NCBI GenBank assembly: GCA_900542255.1
Contig: UQMR01000007.1
Span: 1 to 51,606, forward strand
DNA length: 51,606 bases
Origin: an uncultured Porphyromonadaceae bacterium
GTDB taxonomy: Bacteria; Bacteroidota; Bacteroidia; Bacteroidales; Barnesiellaceae_A
Direction: 5' to 3'
Shown here: one piece after another, positions 42,306-49,769 of the stretch
Position numbering within the stretch: the first letter of the stretch is position 1
Layout of the letters: every line of letters starts with the position of its first letter
Position numbers and translations under genes: made by a program
The notes under the pieces: model-generated
Seen by the model: only the letters and a program-made list of their open reading frames with translations
The model's database searches: none
Told to the model about the DNA's origin: nothing

Positions 42306-42313
42306 CAAAGTTA
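42306..42313 (-). promoter_or_regulatory. -7 element of the Lrp-family gene
   Basis: Minus-strand TAACTTTG, about 60 nt upstream of the start. Confidence 0.5.
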
Positions 42314-42606
42314 AAATTATTTTTTTATAAATGCAATGAATAAGTGACGAAAGAAGTGCCTGAAAACGATATTTTTTCAAATTTATGACCCTATCGGTAA
42401 AAAAACATTTTTTGGCGAGGAAATTTGATAGGGCCATCATATAAAGTCGTTGTAGGAGAGAGAAATGAGAATATATGTTACAATATCGAACCCAGCCCGC
42501 AGGAAGAGTGTGCCGGGCAGGCGGCATGAACGACAAAACTCTGTGGCCGTTTTTATGCCGGCAAGTGGTTGGCAGCGCAGCGGCGGTCACGAAAATCACC
42601 TCCTGT

Positions 42607-42637
42607 TTTGTAATGCAACCGTTTCATGCTATCTTTG
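42607..42637 (+). promoter_or_regulatory. Promoter of the GNAT gene
   Basis: TTTG (42607-42610), 19 nt, TATCTTTG (42630-42637). It ends 17 nt before the chosen ATG and rules out the long upstream extension of the frame. Confidence 0.8.
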
Positions 42638-42654
42638 CCATAAAAAGTAAAAAG

Positions 42655-43206
42655 ATGATACAGACACGATGTGCAGACATCCAGAATGAGGATTTGACCC
42701 ATATACGGGAGCTATACGAAACCGCATTCCCCGTAGATGAGCGTCGCGAGTGGACGGCTTTGCTGTCGCTGTGCCGAAACCGCTCCCATTTCAGCCTCCA
42801 TATCATTTACGACGATGACCGTCAGGTAGGATTCATCACAGTATGGCAGTGGGACGGCTGGCGATATATAGAGCATTTTGCCGTAGATGCTTCGTGCAGG
42901 GGCAAAGGAATAGGCGGCGATGTATTGCGGGCGGTTCTTGCCGAAGAGAGCTCTCCGGTAGTACTCGAAGTGGAGATACCGAGCGACGAGATTAGCCGTC
43001 GCCGGGTAGAGTTTTACCGTCGTCTGGGATTTGAACTTCACGACAGTTTCTCCTATACGCAACCTCCCTATGGCGAAGGCCGAAAGGCGCTGCCCATGTT
43101 CCTGATGACCTGCGGCGCACCCTCCGGGACCGACCTGCAAGCCGTTGCCGACCTCCTGTATCGCGATGTATATGGCGTAAAAGAGCCTCATATCGAAAAA
43201 AAATGA
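42655..43206 (+). CDS. GNAT-family N-acetyltransferase
   Basis: 183 residues from ATG 42655 (MIQTRCADIQNEDLTHI). GNAT fold with VGFITVWQWDGWRYIEHFAVDASCRGKGIGGDVLRAVLAEE: the CRGKGIGG turn is the acetyl-CoA pyrophosphate site (motif A), and RRRVEFYRRLGFELHDSF is motif B. Substrate unknown. The in-frame extension upstream to 42475 covers the promoter and has no GNAT character. Cytoplasmic. Confidence 0.87.
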   Translation: MIQTRCADIQNEDLTHIRELYETAFPVDERREWTALLSLCRNRSHFSLHIIYDDDRQVGFITVWQWDGWRYIEHFAVDASCRGKGIGGDVLRAVLAEESSPVVLEVEIPSDEISRRRVEFYRRLGFELHDSFSYTQPPYGEGRKALPMFLMTCGAPSGTDLQAVADLLYRDVYGVKEPHIEKK

Positions 43207-43279
43207 CTCTCCGGCGGAGGGAAAATGTTAAAATCGAAATTTATTCTCTCCCACAGTAGGAACTTTGGGCAGAATATTG

Positions 43280-43287
43280 TACGTTTG
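43280..43287 (+). promoter_or_regulatory. -7 element of the metal ABC operon
   Basis: TACGTTTG, 33 nt upstream of the ATG. A TTTG at 43264 is too close to be a normal -33. Confidence 0.45.
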
Positions 43288-43320
43288 TGAAAAATATATA
43301 AGTCAGTTAAATATTTACAA

Positions 43321-44208
43321 ATGAGAAACCCCCTTGGATATTTGCTCTGCTTATGTTGTGCTTGCGTGGCTCTCGTGTGTGCTACCTCATGTACATGGAC
43401 TACGCCCAAAGAAAAACCCATTGTCACGGTGACCATATTGCCGCAGAAGTATTTCGCAGAGAGTATAGCGGGCGACCGTTTTGAGATAAATTGCATCGTG
43501 CCGGCGGGAAGCAATCCCGAGGCATACGACCCTTCACCCTCGCATCTGGTACATCTGGGTAAGAGCATCGCCTATTTCAGGATAGGACAGATAGGCTTTG
43601 AAGTGGCGTGGATGGATAAGCTGGTGCAAAACAATCCGACGATGAAAGTGTATGACAACTCATCCGGCGTACGCATGATTGCAGGTGTTCACGCCCATCA
43701 TCGCGATGGCAAGGTACACAACACCATCGATGTCGACCCGCATATATGGAGCTCCCCCAAGAATGCCTATATCATTGCCCGCAATATGTACGAGGCATTT
43801 GTAGAGCTCGACCCCAAAGGGCGCGACTATTATCGCGACAACTACGAGAGGCTGCTCGACCGCATAAGTGAGGTGGACTCTACCGTAACCGAAGTGCTTG
43901 GCCGGGTGCCCGGGAAAACCTTTGCCATCTATCACCCCACGCTTACCTACCTGGCCGAGGATTACGGGGTAGTGCAACTGAGTCTGGAAAACGCGGGAAA
44001 AGAGTCGTCGGCGCTCTATCTGAAACAGGTTATCGATGAAGCCCGCGAGAGCGGTGTCAGCACAGTATTTGTGCAGCGAGAGTTCAATGCCAAGCAAGTA
44101 GAGACGTTTGCAGCCGAGACAGGGGCCCGCGTCACCATCATAAATCCCCTCAATTACGATTGGGATAAAGAGATAATACGTATAGCCTATGCCATTGCAG
44201 CCGAGTGA
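43321..44208 (+). CDS. Metal ABC transporter substrate-binding lipoprotein (ZnuA/TroA type)
   Basis: 295 residues with a lipobox (LVCATSC). Cluster A-I fold: VTVTILPQKYFAESIAGDRFEINCIVPAGSNPEAYDPSPS, a His-rich stretch GVHAHHRDGKVHNTIDVDPHIWSSPKNA, IYHPTLTYLAEDYG (His) and VFVQREFNAKQVETFAAETGA. Zn/Mn ligands are therefore mostly recognisable, but the first His of the DPHxYEP motif is Glu (NPEAYDP). The ATPase gene overlaps its 3' end by 20 nt. Metal specificity not certain. Confidence 0.87.
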   Translation: MRNPLGYLLCLCCACVALVCATSCTWTTPKEKPIVTVTILPQKYFAESIAGDRFEINCIVPAGSNPEAYDPSPSHLVHLGKSIAYFRIGQIGFEVAWMDKLVQNNPTMKVYDNSSGVRMIAGVHAHHRDGKVHNTIDVDPHIWSSPKNAYIIARNMYEAFVELDPKGRDYYRDNYERLLDRISEVDSTVTEVLGRVPGKTFAIYHPTLTYLAEDYGVVQLSLENAGKESSALYLKQVIDEARESGVSTVFVQREFNAKQVETFAAETGARVTIINPLNYDWDKEIIRIAYAIAAE

Positions 44209-44866
44209 GACCCTCATAGTATTGGAAAAAGTAAGCCTCTCATACAATGAGCGCGTCGTATTGCATGGAATAGACTTTGTCGTTTCGCAAGGAGATTTTG
44301 TAGTGATAACCGGCCCTAACGGAGGCGGAAAAACCTCCATGCTGCGAATCATGCTCAGGTTGTTGCCGCCCACCTCGGGGCGCGTACGCTATTACCGCGG
44401 CGGGCAGGAAGTAGAACAACTCAAAATAGGCTATCTGCCGCAGAAGAATGCCATAGACAGCCGCTTCCCCATAACCGTGTCGGAAGTAGTGGCCTCGGGG
44501 CTCTATTCATCGGGCTTGCGACGGGGCAAGCTCTCGGGAGCATGGCAGTTGCGGGTAGAAGAGACACTCGGCCTTTTGGGAATTGAAGAGTTGGCATCGA
44601 GGCCGATAGGGGCTCTCTCGGGCGGTCAGTTGCAACGGGCCTTGCTGGGACGCGCCATCATTTCGCGACCCGAGCTGTTGGTGCTCGATGAGCCTTTGTC
44701 GTATATCGATGAGGCCTTCGGGGTGCGGATATATTCGCTTCTCGAACACTTGTCGCACGAAACAACCATAGTCATGGTCACCCACCGCCCCGCCAAAGTA
44801 AGCACGATGGCAACGCAAATGCTCTACGTAGACCACGGGCAATTTGGCCTCTGGGGCGGGCAATAA
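44189..44866 (+). CDS. Metal ABC transporter ATP-binding protein (ZnuC type)
   Basis: 225 residues: Walker A GPNGGGKTS (about residue 43), Q-loop YLPQKNAID, signature LSGGQLQRALLGRAI, Walker B LLVLDEPLSYID, H-loop VTHRP. Length and order match ZnuC/MntB. It overlaps the binding protein by 20 nt. No permease gene follows: the next gene reads as an esterase behind its own promoter. The permease must be elsewhere, unless the system is incomplete. Confidence 0.87.
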   Translation: MPLQPSETLIVLEKVSLSYNERVVLHGIDFVVSQGDFVVITGPNGGGKTSMLRIMLRLLPPTSGRVRYYRGGQEVEQLKIGYLPQKNAIDSRFPITVSEVVASGLYSSGLRRGKLSGAWQLRVEETLGLLGIEELASRPIGALSGGQLQRALLGRAIISRPELLVLDEPLSYIDEAFGVRIYSLLEHLSHETTIVMVTHRPAKVSTMATQMLYVDHGQFGLWGGQ

Positions 44867-44903
44867 GCGCCTGTACCCCCGAGTGAAGGAGAAATGCGCC
44901 CTG

Positions 44904-44927
44904 TTTTTATGTTGCAAAACATAAAAA
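44904..44927 (+). terminator. AT-rich hairpin after the ABC pair
   Basis: TTTTTATGTT (44904-44913) pairs with AACATAAAAA (44918-44927) around GCAA. A weak terminator candidate. Confidence 0.45.
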
Positions 44928-44956
44928 TAGGTACGCAACATAATACATCTCTTCAC

Positions 44957-44964
44957 TACTTTTG
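44957..44964 (+). promoter_or_regulatory. -7 element of the esterase gene
   Basis: TACTTTTG, 33 nt upstream of the ATG. Confidence 0.6.
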
Positions 44965-44997
44965 TACTGAAACACGAATATCAGCAATAACTATTAC

Positions 44998-46317
44998 ATG
45001 AAAGCTATCACAAAAAACACTATTATTATTCTGCTATTGCTATTTTTCTCCGGGCAACTGCATGCGCAGAAGAAAAATATCAACCACCTGGTAGAGATAG
45101 AAATCGTTCCCAATCATGCCGATTGGACGTACAAGATAGGCGAAGAAGCAATCTTCACTGTACAAGTATTGCGGGCACATACACCCCTCGACGGCATAGA
45201 GCTCTCCTACGAGATAGGCCCCGAGAAGATGAAACCCACCCTGCACGGAAAAGTAGAGACAAAGGGAGGAAAGGCCATACTCAAAGGCGGAACAATGCGC
45301 GAGCCCGGCTTCATGACCTGTACCTGCAAAGTGAAAGTAGAGGGGCGTGAATATACCAATTATCTGAATGTAGCCTTCTCGCCGTTCGAGATTGAGCCCA
45401 CCCAGACCATGCCCGACGACTTTGTGAAGTTCTGGCAGAAGACGTTGCGGAAAACGGGCCAGATAGAGATGGAGCCGCTTGTCACCCTGATGCCCGAGAT
45501 GTGCACCCCGCGTACCAACGTCTACCACGTACGTTTGCAACACTATCGCAAAGATACATATATATATGGCATGCTGTGTGTGCCCAAGTCTCCCGGGAAA
45601 TACCCGGCCGTATTGTCGGTGCCCGGAGCAGGAGTAAAGCGCGTACCCCCCGAGTTGGAGCTGGCCGAGATGGGCGACGGCATGATAACTTTCGCCATAG
45701 GCGTAAACGGCCTGCCGCAAACCCTCGATGAGGAGGTGTACAACGACCTGCGTTACGGCGTACTGCGCGATTACGGCTTCATACACCTCGACGACAAGGA
45801 ACATTACTATTACCGCCGCATATATAGCGGCTGCGTGCGGGCAATCGATTTCATCGTCTCGTTGCCCGAGTACGACGGCGAGAACCTCGGTGTGGTGGGC
45901 GCAAGCCAGGGCGGAGCGCTCTCCATTGTGACAGCCGCCCTCGACTCGCGTGTAAAAGCCCTCGTAGCATTCCATCCCGCACTGTGCGATGTCACCGGCT
46001 ATCTGCATGGGCGGGCCGGAGGATGGCCCCACATGTTTGCCCCCAAGAACGCCTCGCTCAACAACAAACCCGAGAAGATAGAGACCTCGCGCTACTACGA
46101 TGTGGTGAACTTCGCCCGCCTGCTGAAAGTGCCCGGTTACTATTCATGGGGTTACAACGACCCCACCTGTCCGCCCACGTCATACTATGCCGCATACAAC
46201 GTCATAACAGCCCCCAAACAGCTCTATGTGGCTCACATAACCGGCCACTGGCGCCTCCCGGAGCAGAACGAAGTGACATTTGGGTGGTTGTATGATATGC
46301 TTACCTCAAAGAAATGA
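44998..46317 (+). CDS. Secreted acetylxylan-esterase/cephalosporin-C-deacetylase-like hydrolase
   Basis: 439 residues with a signal peptide (AITKNTIIILLLLFFSGQLHAQ). An N-terminal beta domain (residues about 25-140) is followed by the alpha/beta hydrolase. The nucleophile elbow GASQGG holds the Ser; Asp is likely in GYNDPTCPP and His in ITGHWR, both near the C-terminus. The AXE1 family removes acetyl groups from xylan and related glycans. It sits immediately upstream of susC/susD but behind its own -7 element, so it probably belongs to the same polysaccharide utilisation locus. Confidence 0.85.
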   Translation: MKAITKNTIIILLLLFFSGQLHAQKKNINHLVEIEIVPNHADWTYKIGEEAIFTVQVLRAHTPLDGIELSYEIGPEKMKPTLHGKVETKGGKAILKGGTMREPGFMTCTCKVKVEGREYTNYLNVAFSPFEIEPTQTMPDDFVKFWQKTLRKTGQIEMEPLVTLMPEMCTPRTNVYHVRLQHYRKDTYIYGMLCVPKSPGKYPAVLSVPGAGVKRVPPELELAEMGDGMITFAIGVNGLPQTLDEEVYNDLRYGVLRDYGFIHLDDKEHYYYRRIYSGCVRAIDFIVSLPEYDGENLGVVGASQGGALSIVTAALDSRVKALVAFHPALCDVTGYLHGRAGGWPHMFAPKNASLNNKPEKIETSRYYDVVNFARLLKVPGYYSWGYNDPTCPPTSYYAAYNVITAPKQLYVAHITGHWRLPEQNEVTFGWLYDMLTSKK

Positions 46318-46373
46318 CGCAAAAAATACAACGATTAGAGTAAAAAATACACAGATATTAGCCATGTCATACG

Positions 46374-46381
46374 TATTTTTG
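46374..46381 (+). promoter_or_regulatory. Candidate -7 element of susC
   Basis: TATTTTTG. Transcription from here would give a leader of about 160 nt holding a stem-loop (AATCGGTTT 46393-46401 with AAACCGGTT 46423-46431) and a short ORF. No -33 is obvious. Confidence 0.4.
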
Positions 46382-46450
46382 TAACATCAATAAATCGGTT
46401 TTGAGACAATTACGAGGCACATAAACCGGTTATATCATAAAAACTACCTT

Positions 46451-46528
46451 ATGAACCGCAAAAACAATACCATGAAGACTGTCTCAAAGGGCAGAATACT
46501 GAAACGAAAAGAAACAATAAATTACTAA
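46451..46528 (+). other. Possible 25-aa upstream ORF before susC
   Basis: ATG 46451 opens MNRKNNTMKTVSKGRILKR and ends KETINY, TAA at 46526-46528; 22 nt before susC and in a different frame. Very basic. It could be a regulatory leader peptide or chance. Confidence 0.3.
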
Positions 46529-46550
46529 TACCAACCTAATTTTGCACAGA

Positions 46551-49500
46551 ATGTCAAGAAAGTTAATGAACCTTCGCGCCACTCTGGCAGTGCTGTTTGC
46601 AGCATTTGTATGGAGTGTGTCAGCGCAAACTGTTACCATCACAGGAACGGTGACAGATGAGACGGGAGAGCCTGTCATAGGAGCTTCCGTATTAGAGAAG
46701 GGTACGCAAGTCGGTATCTCTACCGATTTGGACGGAAACTTCACGTTGAAAGTGTCAGGGAAAAATCCTCTCGTTATTTCCTATGTGGGTATGAACACAC
46801 AGGAAGTAGATATTACCGGTAAGACCCATGTCTCGGTAGTAATGAAAGAGAATGCAATTGCCCTCGACGACGTTGTAGTAATCGGTTATGGCACGTCAAA
46901 GAGAAGCGACCTTACCGGTTCGGTTTCGTCTATCTCTGCCAAACAGATAGAAAATATACCGGTAGCCAACGTAGCAGAAGCACTCTCCGGTAAGCTGGCC
47001 GGTGTGCAAGTAACCACATCCGAGGGTTCGCCCGATGCCGAAATCAACATCCGTGTGCGTGGTGGCGGTTCTATTACGCAAGAGAGCACCCCGCTCTACA
47101 TCGTCGACGGATTCCCGGTATCGAGCATCTCCGATATATCGCCTGCCGACATCGAGTCGATCGACGTTCTGAAAGACGCCTCTTCTACCGCTATCTACGG
47201 TAGCCGTGGTGCCAATGGTGTTGTTATCATTACCACCAAGACCGCAAAAGAAGGCAAGTTCTCGGTAAGCTACGACGGTACCTATGGCTTCAAGAAAATA
47301 GCCAAGATGCTCGACGTAATGTCACCCTATGAGTTTGCCCGCAACCAATACGAGCAAGCCGTATTGCAAGACGAGCTCGACCGTTATCATACATCGTTCG
47401 GTTTGTTCAGCGACTTAGACCTCTATCAACAAATGCAAGGTCTCAACTGGCAAGACGAGGTATATGGCAACACAGGTAGCTACTTCTCGCACAACGTAAG
47501 CGTGTCGGGCGGTAGCGAGAAAGTCAACTTCCTGGCCTCTTATATGCACACCGACGAGAACGCCATAATGCTCGATAGCGATTACCGTCGAGACAACTTC
47601 TCGTTCAAGATGAACGCCAAGCCCTTCAAGTGGTTGAAACTCAATTTCAGCACCCGTTATTCAGACATGACGGTAGTAGGTGCCGGTGCCAACGACTCGA
47701 AGGCCGAGGGCGGTGAGTCATCTACCAGCGACTCTCGTCTGAAACACACCGTTATCTATCCTCCCATCCACGTCAGCTCATTGTTCGACCCCGATATAAT
47801 GGAAGACGATGAAGATATCGTAGGTTCGTTGGTACGTCCTACCGTCGCTATCCAAGACAACTACAAGAAAAAACACCAGCAACTTTACAGCATCAACGGT
47901 GGCGTGACGATAGAGTTTATCAAAAACCTGAGCTTGCGTTCCGACTTCGGTCTCGAAGGCCGCGTAACAGAGAACAACGTATACAAAGGCTCTACCACCT
48001 ACGATGCCCGCAACTCTTCCTTGGCTCCCGGTATGCCTATCGCTACCATTACCGACGAAGACCGCAAGCGTATACGCAACACCAATACCTTGTCATACAA
48101 ATGGTCGAGCAAAGACAAGGCTCACAACATCAATGCCTTGCTCGGTGAGGAAATGACCATCACGAGCGTTGTTACGAAAACCAACCGCGTCGAGGGCATT
48201 CCTACCATCTTCACACCCTACGAATGCTTCGGTTACCTCACACAAGGTATCCCCGCATCGATAGACAACTATTACGGATTTGACGACCGTCTCCTCTCGT
48301 TCTTCGGACGTGTAGGTTACGACTACTTCGGCCGCTACCTCCTCACGGCAACGTTCCGTGCCGACGGTTCGAGCAAATTTGCCCCCGGCAACCAATGGGG
48401 TTACTTCCCCTCGGTAGCAGCCGCATGGCGTATCAGCGACGAGGCCTTTATGGCAGGAGCCGAAGACTGGCTCAGCAATCTCAAACTCCGTGTAAGCTAC
48501 GGTGTGGCCGGTAACAACAACATCAGCGCCGGACAATTCCTGAAAGTTTACTCGTCGAGCACCGAGTTGTTGATGAACAACTTCAACAGCTATTGGGACA
48601 ATGGTAAGAAACTTACCAACGAAGACATCAAGTGGGAGACTACTTATACTTATGATATAGGTATCGACTTCGGTTTCTGGAACAACCGTATCAACGGTAG
48701 CATCGACCTCTACCAAAACGACGTACGCGACCTGTTGATTGACTTCCCCATCAACGGTGTAGGTTACGAAACCGTAACTCGCAACATCGGTGCTACCCGC
48801 AACCGCGGTATCGAGCTCGCTGTGAATGCCGCTCTTGTCAATACCAAAGACTTCACCCTCGACTTCTCGTTCAACATAGCATATAACCAAAACCGCGTAA
48901 TGGACCTCGGCGGTCTTGAATTCCTCTCGGCAAGTTCGGGCTGGGCAGGCTCTGAGGTTACCGAAGACTACCGCGTTATCGTAGGTCAAGCCATCGGTCA
49001 GATGTGGGGCTATGTAACAGAAGGTTATTATAGCGCCGACGACTTTACGTGGAATGGTTCGCAATGGGTTGCCAAAGACGGTGTCGTTGACAACAGCGCC
49101 ATGACAGGCGACTCTTGGGGCCCCGGTGCATTGAAAGTAATGGACCTCAACGGCGATGGTAAGATTACTACCGACGATATGACGACCATCGGTTGCTCGA
49201 TGCCCGACTTTACGGGTGGTTTCACTCTCGCAGCCACATACAAAGGCTTCGATTTGAGCGCAGCATTCTCGTTTGCCATCGGTAATGAAGTTTACAATGC
49301 CAACAAACTCGAATTCACTTCTACCAGCAAGCACTACCACCGCAACATGCTCTCTATGATGGGCAGTGAAAACCGCTACACCCAAGTAGACTGGACTACC
49401 GGTGAGCGTATTACCGACCCCGATGTGCTCAATGCCATCAACCAAAACGCTACCTTGTGGTCGCCCGTTATGCCGCGTTACGTGACGCACTCGTGGGCTA

Positions 49501-49754
49501 TCGAGGATGGTTCGTTCTTGCGTCTCAATACACTGACATTCGGTTATACACTGCCCTCTGACCTCACACGCAAATGGTATATACAACGCTTGCGTTTCTT
49601 CTTCACGGGAACCAACCTCTTCTGTGCTACCAAATATACGGGTTACGACCCCGAGGTGAGCACGCGTCGCAAAGTTCCTTACACTTCGGGTGTCGATTAT
49701 TCGGCATATCCCAAGAGCCGTGGATTTAACTTTGGTGTCAACATAACATTCTAA
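46551..49754 (+). CDS. susC: SusC/RagA-family TonB-linked outer-membrane protein
   Basis: 1067 residues from ATG 46551 (MSRKLMNLRATLAVLFAAFVWSVSAQ); the in-frame ATG at 46566 would also keep the signal peptide. After it come the carboxypeptidase-like regulatory domain (VTITGTVTDETGEPVIGASVL to VDITGKTHVSVVMKE, about 25-100), the TonB-box-like segment DDVVVIGYGTSKRSDLTGSVSSI, the plug (IPVANVAEALSGKLAGVQV, about 115-225) and the 22-strand barrel ending KSRGFNFGVNITF. Transports oligosaccharides across the outer membrane with SusD and TonB/ExbBD. Ends 15 nt before susD. Confidence 0.94.
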   Translation: MSRKLMNLRATLAVLFAAFVWSVSAQTVTITGTVTDETGEPVIGASVLEKGTQVGISTDLDGNFTLKVSGKNPLVISYVGMNTQEVDITGKTHVSVVMKENAIALDDVVVIGYGTSKRSDLTGSVSSISAKQIENIPVANVAEALSGKLAGVQVTTSEGSPDAEINIRVRGGGSITQESTPLYIVDGFPVSSISDISPADIESIDVLKDASSTAIYGSRGANGVVIITTKTAKEGKFSVSYDGTYGFKKIAKMLDVMSPYEFARNQYEQAVLQDELDRYHTSFGLFSDLDLYQQMQGLNWQDEVYGNTGSYFSHNVSVSGGSEKVNFLASYMHTDENAIMLDSDYRRDNFSFKMNAKPFKWLKLNFSTRYSDMTVVGAGANDSKAEGGESSTSDSRLKHTVIYPPIHVSSLFDPDIMEDDEDIVGSLVRPTVAIQDNYKKKHQQLYSINGGVTIEFIKNLSLRSDFGLEGRVTENNVYKGSTTYDARNSSLAPGMPIATITDEDRKRIRNTNTLSYKWSSKDKAHNINALLGEEMTITSVVTKTNRVEGIPTIFTPYECFGYLTQGIPASIDNYYGFDDRLLSFFGRVGYDYFGRYLLTATFRADGSSKFAPGNQWGYFPSVAAAWRISDEAFMAGAEDWLSNLKLRVSYGVAGNNNISAGQFLKVYSSSTELLMNNFNSYWDNGKKLTNEDIKWETTYTYDIGIDFGFWNNRINGSIDLYQNDVRDLLIDFPINGVGYETVTRNIGATRNRGIELAVNAALVNTKDFTLDFSFNIAYNQNRVMDLGGLEFLSASSGWAGSEVTEDYRVIVGQAIGQMWGYVTEGYYSADDFTWNGSQWVAKDGVVDNSAMTGDSWGPGALKVMDLNGDGKITTDDMTTIGCSMPDFTGGFTLAATYKGFDLSAAFSFAIGNEVYNANKLEFTSTSKHYHRNMLSMMGSENRYTQVDWTTGERITDPDVLNAINQNATLWSPVMPRYVTHSWAIEDGSFLRLNTLTFGYTLPSDLTRKWYIQRLRFFFTGTNLFCATKYTGYDPEVSTRRKVPYTSGVDYSAYPKSRGFNFGVNITF

Positions 49755-49769
49755 ACCTGTAAAATAATC

